Positions 16,732 through 24,937 of a stretch of 64,000 nucleotides of DNA are shown here, in pieces. The DNA lies in contig NZ_VIWW01000001.1 in NCBI RefSeq assembly GCF_007829885.1, positions 5,828,001 to 5,892,000 of the forward strand. The letters are read 5' to 3'. A program made the position numbers and the translations under genes. Every line of letters starts with the position of its first letter. The first letter of the stretch is position 1. The notes beneath the pieces were generated by a model. It had not been told where the DNA came from. It saw only the letters and a program-made list of their open reading frames with translations, and searched no databases. This DNA is from Streptomyces brevispora (GTDB lineage Bacteria; Actinomycetota; Actinomycetes; Streptomycetales; Streptomycetaceae).

Positions 16732-18864
16732 GTGGGTGACGGGCGATGGCGAACAGCCGGCAGCGCCCTGATGCGAGTGATTGTGGTGTGGGCGGTCTCG
16801 ACGCTCACGATGCTTGTTCTCGCCGGGATTCTGCCGGACTTCCAGCTCCAGTCGGACGACGGCGACAGCGTCACCAAGACCGCGTTCACCGCGGCCTGGG
16901 GTGCGGGCGCGTTCGGTCTGCTCTCCGCACTGGTCTGGCCGGTGCTGGTACGGGCCCTGCTCATCGTGCCGGCCCTGGTCCTCGGGATGCTGGTCTTCTT
17001 CCTCAACGGCTCGCTGCTGCTGATCGCGCTGCGGCTCATCCCGGACGGGCGCGGCGCGGCCGACCCGCAGACGGCCGTCGTCGTCGCGGCCGTGATGTCC
17101 GCCGTCGCGTCGGCGACCTCCACCGCGCTCGCCGTCCGTGACGACAACGCCTACCGCCGCCGCCTGTCACGCCTCGCGGACCGGCGCCGCCGCCGCAGCG
17201 GCAGGGACGGCGCCGCGGACGGGGGGACGCCCGGCACGGTCTTCATCCAGCTCGACGGAGTCGGCCACGACGTCCTCGCGCAGGCCGCCGCCGACGGACT
17301 GATGCCGACCGTCGCGCACTGGCTGGCCGACGGAACCGGCCACCGGCTCACCCCGTGGCGCACCGACTGGTCCAGCCAGACCGGCGCCAGCCAGCTCGGC
17401 ATCCTGCACGGAAGCAACTTCGACGTCCCGGCCTTCCGCTGGTACGAGAAGGAGACCGGCGACGTCATGGTCTCCAGCCGGCCGGCGAGCGCCCTCGAAA
17501 TGCAGCGCCGGGCCGTCGCGCGCACCCACGACGGCGGACTGCTCGTGCTCGACGGAGCCGGCCGCGGCAACCTCTTCAGCGGCGGCGCCGACCAGCTCGC
17601 ACTCGTCCTGTCGATGGCCGCCAGACGAGGCAAGGGACGCCGTTCCCGGGCCGGGTACTTCGCCTACTTCGCCGACCCGGCCAACGCCGTCCGTACCGCG
17701 CTGTCCTTCGTCGCCGAGGTCGGCAGGGAGATCGGCCAGTCGACCCGCGCGCGCCTCCGCAAGGACACGCCCCGGATCAAGCGCGGCGGGCTCTACCCCT
17801 TCATCCGGGCCTTCGCGACCGTCGTCGAACGCGATGTGGTGGTCGCCGCCGTCATGGGCGACATGTTCGCCGGACGGACCGCGGTCTACGCCGACCTGGT
17901 CGCGTACGACGAGGTGGCCCATCACTCGGGACCGCGCAGCCGGGACGCGGAGAAGGTCCTCGCCCGGCTGGACCGCTCGCTCGCCCTGATCGCCAAGGTC
18001 GCCGAACACACCCCGCGCACGTACCGGATCGTGCTTCTGTCCGACCACGGCCAGAGCCCGGGGGAGACCTTCGCGGGCGCGTACGGGCTGACGCTGAAGA
18101 ACCTCGTGAGGGCGGGCAGCGGACTGCCGGTGCCCCGCCGGGCGCAGCGCACCAGCAGCGGTTCCGAGGCGCGTGACGCGGTACGGATCGCGCTCCACCG
18201 GCCGGTCGACGGGGACGAGCAGGAGAGCCTGGCGCACCCCTCGGACCCGGTCGTTCTCGCCTCCGGCAACCTCGGCCTGATCTCCTTCCCCGACATAGCG
18301 GGACGCGCCTCGCTGGAGCAGCTCGACCGCCGCCACCCCGCGCTGCTCAGCACGCTCGCCAACCACCCCGGCATCGGCTTCCTGCTGGTACGCAGCGAGA
18401 GCCACGGCTCGGTGGTGCTGGGGCCCGGCGGCGCCCGGATACCCGTGGCGGAACTGCGGGACGGCGAGGGACCGCTGGCTCCCTTCGGCGCGGGCACGGC
18501 GGCCGCGGTCCGGCGCACCGACACCTTCCCGCACGTCGCCGATGTGATGGTCAACTCGATGTACGACCCGGAAACGGGCACCGTGCACGCCTTCGAGGAG
18601 CAGATCGGTTCGCACGGCGGTCTGGGCGGTGAACAGTCCCGGCCCTTCCTGCTCTGGCCGCGCGGCATGACGGACCCGCTGGACGCGGCAGCCGCCGAGG
18701 GCGAGGCGCGGCCCGCCGAACTGGTCGGCGCCGAGACGGTGCACCGGGTCCTGAGACGCTGGCTGAGCGACGTCTCGGGACCGCAGGTGCCCGTGGGACA
18801 GGTGCCCGTAGGACAGGTGGACGGGGCGGGCGGCGCGGCCCCGGGAGCAGGCGCCCGAAGCTGA
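16732..18864 (+). CDS. Membrane-anchored alkaline-phosphatase-superfamily protein with holin-like N-terminus
   Basis: A 710-residue protein in two parts. Residues about 14-135 contain four hydrophobic helices (VIVVWAVSTLTMLVLAGILP, LLIVPALVLGMLVFFLNGSL and others), matching a holin-family 4 / YvlD-type membrane module. After a basic linker (RRLSRLADRRRRRSG), a type-I phosphodiesterase/alkaline-phosphatase-superfamily domain begins TVFIQLDGVGHDVLAQA, with the metal Asp, and later shows LVAYDEVAHHSGPRS and VLLSDHGQSPGETF with the Asp-His metal ligands. The Thr/Ser nucleophile may be in TDWSSQTGASQLGILHG. The topology places the domain at the membrane; the substrate is unknown. The GTG start at 16732 has only a weak ribosome site. 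Confidence 0.85.
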   Translation: MGDGRWRTAGSALMRVIVVWAVSTLTMLVLAGILPDFQLQSDDGDSVTKTAFTAAWGAGAFGLLSALVWPVLVRALLIVPALVLGMLVFFLNGSLLLIALRLIPDGRGAADPQTAVVVAAVMSAVASATSTALAVRDDNAYRRRLSRLADRRRRRSGRDGAADGGTPGTVFIQLDGVGHDVLAQAAADGLMPTVAHWLADGTGHRLTPWRTDWSSQTGASQLGILHGSNFDVPAFRWYEKETGDVMVSSRPASALEMQRRAVARTHDGGLLVLDGAGRGNLFSGGADQLALVLSMAARRGKGRRSRAGYFAYFADPANAVRTALSFVAEVGREIGQSTRARLRKDTPRIKRGGLYPFIRAFATVVERDVVVAAVMGDMFAGRTAVYADLVAYDEVAHHSGPRSRDAEKVLARLDRSLALIAKVAEHTPRTYRIVLLSDHGQSPGETFAGAYGLTLKNLVRAGSGLPVPRRAQRTSSGSEARDAVRIALHRPVDGDEQESLAHPSDPVVLASGNLGLISFPDIAGRASLEQLDRRHPALLSTLANHPGIGFLLVRSESHGSVVLGPGGARIPVAELRDGEGPLAPFGAGTAAAVRRTDTFPHVADVMVNSMYDPETGTVHAFEEQIGSHGGLGGEQSRPFLLWPRGMTDPLDAAAAEGEARPAELVGAETVHRVLRRWLSDVSGPQVPVGQVPVGQVDGAGGAAPGAGARS

Positions 18865-18889
18865 CGTCCGCGACGGCCGGCCCGCGGCG

Positions 18890-19942
18890 TCAGGTCGATT
18901 TCCGCCGCACCAGCGTCGGATGGAAGATCACCGACGGCATCGGCTCACCGGGCCTGCCGATCTGCTTCAACAGCAGCCGGGCCATCTCCGCGGACATCTC
19001 CTCCACCGGCTGCCGCACCGTCGTCAGCGGCGGATCACAGGCCGTGGCCGCACTGCTGTCGTCGAACCCGACGAGAGCGACATCCTCGGGAATCTCCTTG
19101 CCCGCCCGCAGCAGCACCGGGAGCGCGCCCAGCGCCATCAGGTCCGACGCGACGAACACCGCGTCCAGGTCCGGACGGTCACCGAGCAGTCGCTTCATCG
19201 CCGCCGCGCCGCCCGCGTGCGTGAAGTCGCCCTCGGCCGCCGCCACGTCCCGGATGCCGTGCACCGCGAGCGCGTCCAGGAAACCCGTGAGCCGCGCCTG
19301 ACCGGCCGGCATGTCCTGCGGGCCCGACACCGTGCCGATCCGGCGCCGGCCCAGTGAGGCCAGATGGTCGGCGGCCAGCTGTGCCCCCGCCCGCTGGTCG
19401 GCCTCGACATAGGTGAGCGGGGTGGGCCGACGGGGCTGCCCCGCGAGCACGGCGGGCAGCCGGGTGCCGTGCAGCAGCCCCGGCAGCGGGTCGTCCGCGT
19501 GCGAGGAGATGAGCACCACCCCGTCGACATGGCCGTGACGCAGATAGGAAAGCAACTGGGTCCGGGACGCCTGGTCGTCGGCCAGCATCAGCACCAGCTG
19601 GATGCCGGCCGGGCGCAGCACTTCGAGCAGTCCGCTGATCACCCGCCCGAAGTACGGATCGGAGAACATCCGGCCGATGAAGGGTTCGGAGACCGGGCGC
19701 CGCTCCTGTTCCGAGACAACGAGCGCGACCGAGTCGGTGCGCCGGGTCACCAGCGAGCGGGCCGCGCGGTTGGGCACGTACCCGGTGGCGTCAACGGCCT
19801 CTTCGACCACCCGGCGCAGCGCCGGGTCCACGGTCGTCGAGCCGTTGATGACCCGGGAGACCGTGGCCCGGGACACTCCCGCCACACCGGCTACGTCCTC
19901 CAGGGTGGCGGGGCGCGCGGGCAGTGGTGCGTCGGCAGTCAT
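18890..19942 (-). CDS. LacI family transcriptional regulator
   Basis: A 350-residue repressor. The N-terminal helix-turn-helix is ATLEDVAGVAGVSRATVSRV followed by the hinge with NRAARSLVTRR; the periplasmic-binding-like effector domain follows (SVALVVSEQE, HVDGVVLISSHADD, FVASDLMALGALPVLLRAGK, ALVGFDDSSAATACDPPLTT). All elements of a functional sugar-responsive LacI/GalR repressor are present. The promoter just upstream contains TACCGGGCGGTA, a near-palindrome that could be an autoregulatory operator. No sugar operon is adjacent, so the effector is unknown. Confidence 0.95.
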   Translation of the reverse strand: MTADAPLPARPATLEDVAGVAGVSRATVSRVINGSTTVDPALRRVVEEAVDATGYVPNRAARSLVTRRTDSVALVVSEQERRPVSEPFIGRMFSDPYFGRVISGLLEVLRPAGIQLVLMLADDQASRTQLLSYLRHGHVDGVVLISSHADDPLPGLLHGTRLPAVLAGQPRRPTPLTYVEADQRAGAQLAADHLASLGRRRIGTVSGPQDMPAGQARLTGFLDALAVHGIRDVAAAEGDFTHAGGAAAMKRLLGDRPDLDAVFVASDLMALGALPVLLRAGKEIPEDVALVGFDDSSAATACDPPLTTVRQPVEEMSAEMARLLLKQIGRPGEPMPSVIFHPTLVRRKST

Positions 19943-20014
19943 GCAGCCTTTATACCGGGCGGTACGACCGGCCCGGAATCAGGTGCGGAGCCCCGGGCCG
20001 CGGGCGACGGGGCA

Positions 20015-20620
20015 TCAGCCGGTGCCCCCGGACGCGCCCGGAAGCAGGCCGACTTCGGCGAGTTCGCCCTCGCGCGCCGACACCAGGTCGGTGGCGAGCC
20101 GCTTGGCATCGGGCCTGGTTCCGGACTCCGTCTCGGAGCGGGACACCTGGGCGGTCTGGCGCAGATGATCACGAATCCGCGCGGTGAGGAGGCGGTCGAA
20201 CGCGCGGCCCTTGACGGAGGCGGCCCGTTCGAGGTCGCGTTCCGACACCATCCCCGGCATGTCGTGTCCCTCGTGCACGTTGGTGTCAGGCAGTCCCATC
20301 CGGGCCAGCAGCGGTCGCAACCGGGCGAGTTCGGCGTTCTGCGCGGTACGGAGTCCGGCCGCCCAGCGCCGTACCCGGGGATCACCCGCGTGCTGACCGG
20401 CGAGTGACAGCAGCGCCACGGCCTGCTCGTTCATCGGGGTCATCAGCTGGGCCCAGGCGGCATCCGTCGGATCGGCCGGGGCCCGGCCCGTGGTGGAGGG
20501 AAGTGTGGTCGCGGAGACCGGGGGAACCGGTGCGGCCGGGCGCTCGGTGTCGGCCGGGGCCGCGCACCCGGCCAGGAGGAGGAGCAGGGACAGCGCTTGG
20601 GTGCTGCGGGCCGCCTTCAT
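20015..20620 (-). CDS. DUF305 domain lipoprotein
   Basis: A 201-residue exported protein. It starts with a basic stretch and a lipobox (SLLLLLAGCAAP), so it should be lipid-anchored outside the membrane. The rest is a DUF305 helical bundle with paired motifs: MTPMNEQAVALLSLAGQHAG near the start and LLARMGLPDTNVHEGHDMPG in the middle. In DUF305 proteins the first motif usually carries His/Met (M-x-x-H-H); here it reads MTPMNEQA, so the first metal-type histidines are missing while the second HEGHDMPGM motif is kept. Metal (copper) binding is suspected for the family but unproven here. Confidence 0.88.
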   Translation of the reverse strand: MKAARSTQALSLLLLLAGCAAPADTERPAAPVPPVSATTLPSTTGRAPADPTDAAWAQLMTPMNEQAVALLSLAGQHAGDPRVRRWAAGLRTAQNAELARLRPLLARMGLPDTNVHEGHDMPGMVSERDLERAASVKGRAFDRLLTARIRDHLRQTAQVSRSETESGTRPDAKRLATDLVSAREGELAEVGLLPGASGGTG

Positions 20621-20717
20621 GACGAGGTCCTCGGGGGTACGGGCCCGTCCGGGGCTCGGGCCCCGGACGGGCTGTCGGACGGGCTGCGGCCGCGCTCTCC
20701 GGCGGGGCGGTGGCCGG

Positions 20718-21668
20718 TCAGGGGGTGCCGTTGGCCCCGCACTTCACGATGGCGTTGATGCAGTCGCGGACGCGCTGGGCCATCTCGGCCTCGGGCCACA
20801 CGTTGAAGAAGTCACCGTGCATGGTGTAGCCGGGGCCGGACGCCAGGCGGAAACGGGCCGGGTCGCCGTTGACCGGATAGCGCAGTACCTGGCGGAGCTT
20901 GGGCACCGGAACCGGGTGGGTCGAGGGGCAGTCGCCGTTGACCGGATACGCCATGTGGCTCTTGTGGTCGGCGGAGTCGAGGTCCCTGCCGTTCCAGCAC
21001 TGCGGGAAGTCCAGGTAGGACTCCAGCATCGCGTCCGCAGGGCAGTTCACGAAGTTGTGCGAGGGGTTGACCTCGCCGTGGTGGAGGCACGACCAGCGCG
21101 AGATCGTGTTGTCGTCGGGGCCGGTCGCCTTCGCGTTGCCCGCGACGATGCGCAGTCCGCGCGGGAAGGGCTTGATCCGCTTGATGACATCGTCCCGGAC
21201 ACCTTCGCCCAGGTAGTAGAACGTGGTGCCGGTGGGTTTGACCTCCTTGTTGCCGTCGTACAGGGTGGGCACCCAGTAGGACGACAGGTCCGTCGCGGGT
21301 GCGCAACTGCTGCCGGCCCGCTCCAGCGAGGCCAGGTCGGAGTTGCCGTTCGTCGATGTGTTGCCGAAGAAGCTGTGCATGTGCGAGGCACCGGGCAGGC
21401 CCGGGAAGACGATCGGGTCGTCGGGCGCCCGGTGGGTGTACGGGCATTCGGCGAGGAATTCGGCCACCCGGACCACATCGGCGGCCGCCTTGGGAGCCGG
21501 TGAGGCGTTCGTGCGCCCGTCCGGATCGGCGGACGCGTTGCCGGTGGTGGCCTGGAGGAAGGACAGGGCGAGCGCGGCGGCGACGAGCCCCGCGATGCGG
21601 TACCGCCGGGGCGGCAGGGTTCTGCGGCGGCTGGGTTCGCCGGTGCGTCGATGACTGAAGAAGAGCAC
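20718..21668 (-). CDS. Secreted DUF1996 protein
   Basis: A 316-residue exported protein. A Tat/Sec-like leader (basic, then IAGLVAAALALSFLQATTG, then an Ala-rich end) precedes a DUF1996 domain: ADVVRVAEFLAECPYTHRAP, DDPIVFPGLPGASHMHSFFG, WVPTLYDGNKEVKPTG, NFVNCPADAMLESYLDFPQC, and DHKSHMAYPVNGDCPSTHPV. The paired HMHSF and HKSHM histidines and conserved Cys pairs are typical. DUF1996 is common in fungi and Streptomyces with no settled activity, probably carbohydrate-related. I chose the GTG at 21668, preceded by AGGAG; a longer frame to 21755 lacks one. A perfect palindrome lies 43 bases upstream. Confidence 0.9.
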   Translation of the reverse strand: MLFFSHRRTGEPSRRRTLPPRRYRIAGLVAAALALSFLQATTGNASADPDGRTNASPAPKAAADVVRVAEFLAECPYTHRAPDDPIVFPGLPGASHMHSFFGNTSTNGNSDLASLERAGSSCAPATDLSSYWVPTLYDGNKEVKPTGTTFYYLGEGVRDDVIKRIKPFPRGLRIVAGNAKATGPDDNTISRWSCLHHGEVNPSHNFVNCPADAMLESYLDFPQCWNGRDLDSADHKSHMAYPVNGDCPSTHPVPVPKLRQVLRYPVNGDPARFRLASGPGYTMHGDFFNVWPEAEMAQRVRDCINAIVKCGANGTP

Positions 21669-21710
21669 GGCACTCCTGTTCGGAGGAAGTGGGGGATTCC
21701 TTGATCGTGC

Positions 21711-21726
21711 GAGAGAGCGCTCTCTC
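21711..21726. promoter_or_regulatory. Perfect 16-bp palindrome, candidate LacI-type operator
   Basis: GAGAGAGCGCTCTCTC reads identically on both strands and lies 43 bases upstream of the DUF1996 start, in the promoter zone. The core AGCGCT is shared with the known Streptomyces CebR box TGGGAGCGCTCCCA, so a LacI-family repressor is the likely binder. This is inferred, not shown. Confidence 0.6.
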
Positions 21727-21828
21727 AAAGGAACGTAAAATGACGTCCTGGGCATGTCAATAGAACACGCAAGGCGATAACTCGCTTCCGTTTGAAGCTA
21801 GTTGGAACTCCTCTGGTGGAATGGAAGC

Positions 21829-21844
21829 GAGGGAGCGCTCTCTC
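21829..21844. promoter_or_regulatory. Second copy of the palindrome, one mismatch
   Basis: GAGGGAGCGCTCTCTC differs from the copy at 21711 at one position. The two centres are 118 bases apart, suitable for looping by a tetrameric LacI-type repressor. Confidence 0.5.
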
Positions 21845-22009
21845 GGCGCGCTTCCACGGCAGCCCTCCCGTGCGGGACGGGGGCGGTCCGAGGGTGCTGC
21901 CCGGCGCCGCCCTCCCGCTGCCGGGACGTTGTCGGTCAGCGGCTGAGCCACGACCGCCCGAAGCCGCTCACGCGTATCACTGTCAGTGGTGGGCGGCAGG
22001 ATGGAGGGC

Positions 22010-22126
22010 GTGACGAACCCACCTGTTGTGCTCGCCGACACCGCTGCCTACGCCGTCGTGGTCGAAGAGGCGTCACAGGCCGCCGCCGCCTACTACGCCA
22101 CGGGCGAGAGCACGCGAGTGCCGTGA
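22010..22126 (+). pseudogene. N-terminal fragment of NAD-dependent DNA ligase (LigA-like)
   Basis: A GTG start with GGAGGG upstream opens a 38-codon frame reading LADTAAYAVVVEEASQAA, then AAYYATGES. This matches the first helix of the adenylation-associated N-terminus of short actinobacterial NAD-dependent ligases. The frame stops at 22126, immediately after the ATGES stretch, where a ligase should continue with the conserved D-D-D-x-Y-D region. The matching C-terminal BRCT part lies at 23671-23981, so this is the left end of a gene broken by an insertion plus deletion. Confidence 0.7.
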
Positions 22127-22162
22127 CCGGTATGGTTCGCCGGGTCGGAGGGGAGGAACGCG

Positions 22163-22402
22163 ATGTTCGTTGAGATCGCCTTTGCCGGTCTACCCATCGA
22201 CCGAGATGAGGTCGAGGAAGCGTTGGACGCCGCGTTTGGTCCCGACGGGGAGATCACGGGCGCGGGCAGCGGGATGGAACGTTGTCATCTCGACCTGGAG
22301 ATCGAGGGAAGCCTCGATCGCGGGGTGGCACTGGAACGGGTTCGTTCCGTGCTGGCCGGGCTCGGCGTGCAGGAGTGCACGACGTTGAACGTCAGCGACT
22401 GA
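22163..22402 (+). CDS. Small protein of unknown function, 79 residues
   Basis: A short protein with a good ribosome site (GGGGAGG seven bases before the ATG). Predicted order is strand-helix-strand-strand-helix-strand (MFVEIAFAG, DRDEVEEALDAAFG, GEITGAGSG, CHLDLEIEG, GVALERVRSVLAGLGV, TTLNV), a ferredoxin-like fold. It is acidic with one Cys pair. It sits inside the broken ligA locus. I do not recognise the family. Similar small acidic proteins include immunity proteins, but nothing here shows that role. Confidence 0.7.
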   Translation: MFVEIAFAGLPIDRDEVEEALDAAFGPDGEITGAGSGMERCHLDLEIEGSLDRGVALERVRSVLAGLGVQECTTLNVSD

Positions 22403-22672
22403 TCACGCGGCGAACGATCGTCCGCCCCAACGGATGCCCTTCTCGCTGCGGGTGTGAGTACGCTCCTTCCGCTGGGCAGCGAGGACGTCGGGGTGGCGGG
22501 CGTTCTTGTTGCGCCATCGCAGGTAGGCGTGCAGGCCCCGGGTCTGGGCGGTGTGGTTGCGGTGGTTGCAGTTGGCGACGGTGAACTGTCGAAGCGGCCC
22601 GAAGTGGGCCTCAATCGGCTTGGCCCAGGACGCGTAGGTCGGCGCGAAGCACAGCTTCAACGAGATCGGCCT
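22403..22672 (-). pseudogene. IS630-family transposase C-terminal remnant
   Basis: Minus-strand reading gives LCFAPTYASWAKPIEAHFGP, then HTAQTRGLHAYLRWRNKNAR and HPDVLAAQRKER. TPTYASWxNPIExxF with the final catalytic Glu is the C-terminal signature of IS630-family (DDE) transposases. Upstream of residue SLKLCF the reading frame loses similarity, so the N-terminal two thirds, including the first two catalytic Asp, are missing. It is a fragment with no visible terminal inverted repeats. Confidence 0.75.
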
Positions 22673-22886
22673 GGCCTGCTTGGACCCTCGGTGGGATCGA
22701 GTGCGAGGTCGGGCAAGGGGCGCGGTTGTGCCGCCGGCCGTCACCGATCTTCGAAGGTGGCCACCGTCTCCACTCCGCGCTTCCGGCTGTGCGAACTCTA
22801 TAAAAACCCCTGTGTCGTGGCTCACAGTCTGGCATGCTTGGCGCGCGCCAGTTGTTCTATCCGCGTCGATCAGGAGGAACGTAACT

Positions 22887-23387
22887 GTGGCAAGAAACCG
22901 TCAAAGAGCCAGCGTTGCCGCCGCAGCGGCAGCCGTCATCGGTGGTTTGTTCTTCTTCGCACCCGTGAGCCAGGCACAGGCGGCGACCGGCTCGTTTCTG
23001 TACAACCTCAACAGCGGAAAGTGCCTCAGTCCCGCCGGCGGGGCCGTAGGCAACAACACGGGCACCGTCATCTACAACTGCGACACCGACCCGTCCCGCC
23101 TTTGGTACGCGGTCTACAAGGGGAACAACAACTACCAGCTCCTGAATCTCAACAGCGGAAAGTGCCTCAGTCCGGCCGGTGGAGCCGGAGCCAACAACAC
23201 GGCTACTGTCATCTACACGTGTGACAATGACTCGTCGCGACTGTGGTACTTCAGCGGAAATCTGGTAGTGAACTACAGCAGTGGCAAGTGCCTTACACCT
23301 GCCGGTGGAGCCGTAGGCAACAACACGGCCACCGTCATCTACAACTGTGACACCCACCCCTCCCGTACGTGGCAGTTGACGTCGTAA
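22887..23387 (+). CDS. Secreted ricin-type beta-trefoil lectin
   Basis: A 166-residue secreted protein. The GTG at 22887 follows AGGAGG by nine bases. A signal peptide (basic start, then VAAAAAAVIGGLFFFA, cleavage near QAQA-ATG) precedes three repeats of about 43 residues, each with SGKCLSPAGG or SGKCLTPAGG, a NNTxTVIYxC segment and a closing SRLWY or SRTWQ (the degenerate Q-x-W position). This is a complete R-type (ricin B) lectin module with no catalytic domain. It probably binds glycans outside the cell. It sits in the scar of the ligA pseudogene, and its codon use is less GC-rich than its neighbours, suggesting acquisition. Confidence 0.9.
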   Translation: MARNRQRASVAAAAAAVIGGLFFFAPVSQAQAATGSFLYNLNSGKCLSPAGGAVGNNTGTVIYNCDTDPSRLWYAVYKGNNNYQLLNLNSGKCLSPAGGAGANNTATVIYTCDNDSSRLWYFSGNLVVNYSSGKCLTPAGGAVGNNTATVIYNCDTHPSRTWQLTS

Positions 23388-23409
23388 GGGCGATCTCGTC
23401 CAAGGGCTG

Positions 23410-23440
23410 CTATCGGAGGGCGTGAACCCGCCTCCGATAG
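23410..23440 (+). terminator. Hairpin terminator after lectin gene
   Basis: A perfect 10-bp stem, CTATCGGAGG / CCTCCGATAG, with an 11-base loop lies 22 bases after the lectin stop codon. It isolates the lectin gene. Confidence 0.7.
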
Positions 23441-23670
23441 GGCCTGCGCGAACGAACCATGCGCACTCCAGTCCCGATGATCACGAACGGATCCTGGCGA
23501 GCGCAGTGCGACGAGGACTGGACGGCCCGTTGTTCTGGGCATCCGGGCTTCGGTCTGCCACCGTCTGTCTGGTCGAATCGCCTGTCCGTGAGCACGCGTC
23601 CGCACGGACGCCGACCGGGCGCTTGGCGGGCCAGGCCGATCCGCGCCGCCGCAGGCGGCGACCACATCTG

Positions 23671-23981
23671 AACCTCATCGGCGAACCCGGCGCAGCGGAC
23701 GGCGAGGCGGGTGCGGCCGGGCGGCCGCTGGACGCGATGACGGTGGTGGTCACCGGGGCCATGACGGGCGCGCTGGAGAAGCTCTCGCGCAGCGAGATGA
23801 ACGAGCTGATCGAGCGGGCCGGCGGGAAGGCCTCCTCCAGCGTCTCCAGCGCACCACGCTGCGGGTGGTCGGTGAGAAGGCCGGGTCCAAGCACACCAAG
23901 GCGCGGGACCTGGGTATCCGGATCACCGCCCCCGAGGAGTTCGCCGAACTGATCGAGGAGTACCTGCCGTCCGAGGTATGA
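23671..23981 (+). pseudogene. C-terminal BRCT fragment of NAD-dependent DNA ligase, frameshifted
   Basis: The frame reads EPGAADGE, then LDAMTVVVTGAMTGALEKLS, SEMNELIERAGGKASSSVS, which is the LigA BRCT domain. At about 23850 the reading frame shifts and continues TTLRVVGEKAGSKHTKARDL, then GIRITAPEEFAEL, to a stop at 23981. So the BRCT domain carries its own frameshift. The upstream adenylation, OB, zinc-finger and helix-hairpin-helix domains are absent. Together with 22010-22126 this marks a destroyed ligase gene. Confidence 0.78.
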
Positions 23982-24118
23982 GGCCACACCCCTTCGATTT
24001 TGCGCGGGAGTAGCTTTCTTTGCCTACCTATTGCATAGTGAGGGCTCGGTCATGCCTCGCTATCAGCGGGTCGATGGGTGTGTGAACGGCTGCGACAGCA
24101 GACCGGGGGTGAGGGGCG

Positions 24119-24937
24119 ATGCGTTCTTTGCGCGACGGACAGCGACACGTTCGCTCCGTTCACCGGCAGCACCGGGGAGTGACCCGGGGGCTCGCGATCG
24201 ACCTCGGCAGCTCCCGGACCCGCGCCTGGATCCCCGGGCAGGGCGTCGTCGCCGACACCGGAAACGGCCCCGGCGGTGAGTACGGCCAGGGCGGTCCGGT
24301 CCGGCGCGGACGCATCGTCGACACCGAGTCCTGCGGCCGGATGCTCGGCCGCATCGCCGACTCGGCACTGGGCGCCGACCGCAGCGACACGGTGATCGTC
24401 CTCAGCCACCCCGTACTCGCGGGCCCCGAGCACCGCGCAGCCGCCCGGGAGGTCCTTGCCGCGCTCGGCCCTTCGAGCGTCATCGTCCTGGACAGTGCCA
24501 GGGCCGCCGCCGCATGCGCCGGCCCGCAGGACGGCGGCCCGCTGCTCGTCGTCGACATCGGTGCCGAACTGACCGAGGCGACGCTCCTGGTGGACGGCAG
24601 GGTCCGCGACGCGCGGCTGGCCGAGACCGGGCTCAGCGACCTGGAGCCCGACGATCCGCCCACCGCCGTCGTCCGGGCGGTGCTGGACATGGTCATGGCG
24701 ATGTGGCAGCAGGACCGTCATGGCGCGGTGCTCGGAGCCCTGCGCAAGGGCCCGCTGCTCGCCGGAGGCGGCGCGTTGCGCCCGGACGTCACGGACGGGA
24801 TCGCGGTCCGCCTCGGCGCCCCGGTCCGTCTCTCGGACGACCCGGCGACCACGGTCGTGCGCGGGGCCGGGCTGTTCCTCAGCTCCGTGCTCCGTCAGGC
24901 CACCGTCGCACCGGCCCTGCCCGGCCGAGCCGGGTGA
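24119..24937 (+). CDS. Short MreB-like actin ATPase
   Basis: A 272-residue actin-fold ATPase, about 70 residues shorter than normal MreB. The phosphate-1 region (RGLAIDLGSSRTRAWIPGQG), the phosphate-2 region (LLVVDIGAELTEATLLVDGR) and the adenosine region (GPLLAGGGALRPDVTDGIAV, then DDPATTVVRGAG) are present; the inserted subdomains IB and IIB are largely missing. S. coelicolor has a comparable third, short MreB-like protein besides MreB and Mbl. Its stop overlaps the GTG of the next gene (GTGA), so the two are coupled. Whether it can polymerise without the missing subdomains is doubtful. Confidence 0.85.
   Translation: MRSLRDGQRHVRSVHRQHRGVTRGLAIDLGSSRTRAWIPGQGVVADTGNGPGGEYGQGGPVRRGRIVDTESCGRMLGRIADSALGADRSDTVIVLSHPVLAGPEHRAAAREVLAALGPSSVIVLDSARAAAACAGPQDGGPLLVVDIGAELTEATLLVDGRVRDARLAETGLSDLEPDDPPTAVVRAVLDMVMAMWQQDRHGAVLGALRKGPLLAGGGALRPDVTDGIAVRLGAPVRLSDDPATTVVRGAGLFLSSVLRQATVAPALPGRAG

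Noticed and set aside
21757..22041. A 94-codon minus-strand frame between DUF1996 and the ligA fragment.
   Set aside because: No ribosome site, no family match, and it overlaps the operator and the ligA start.
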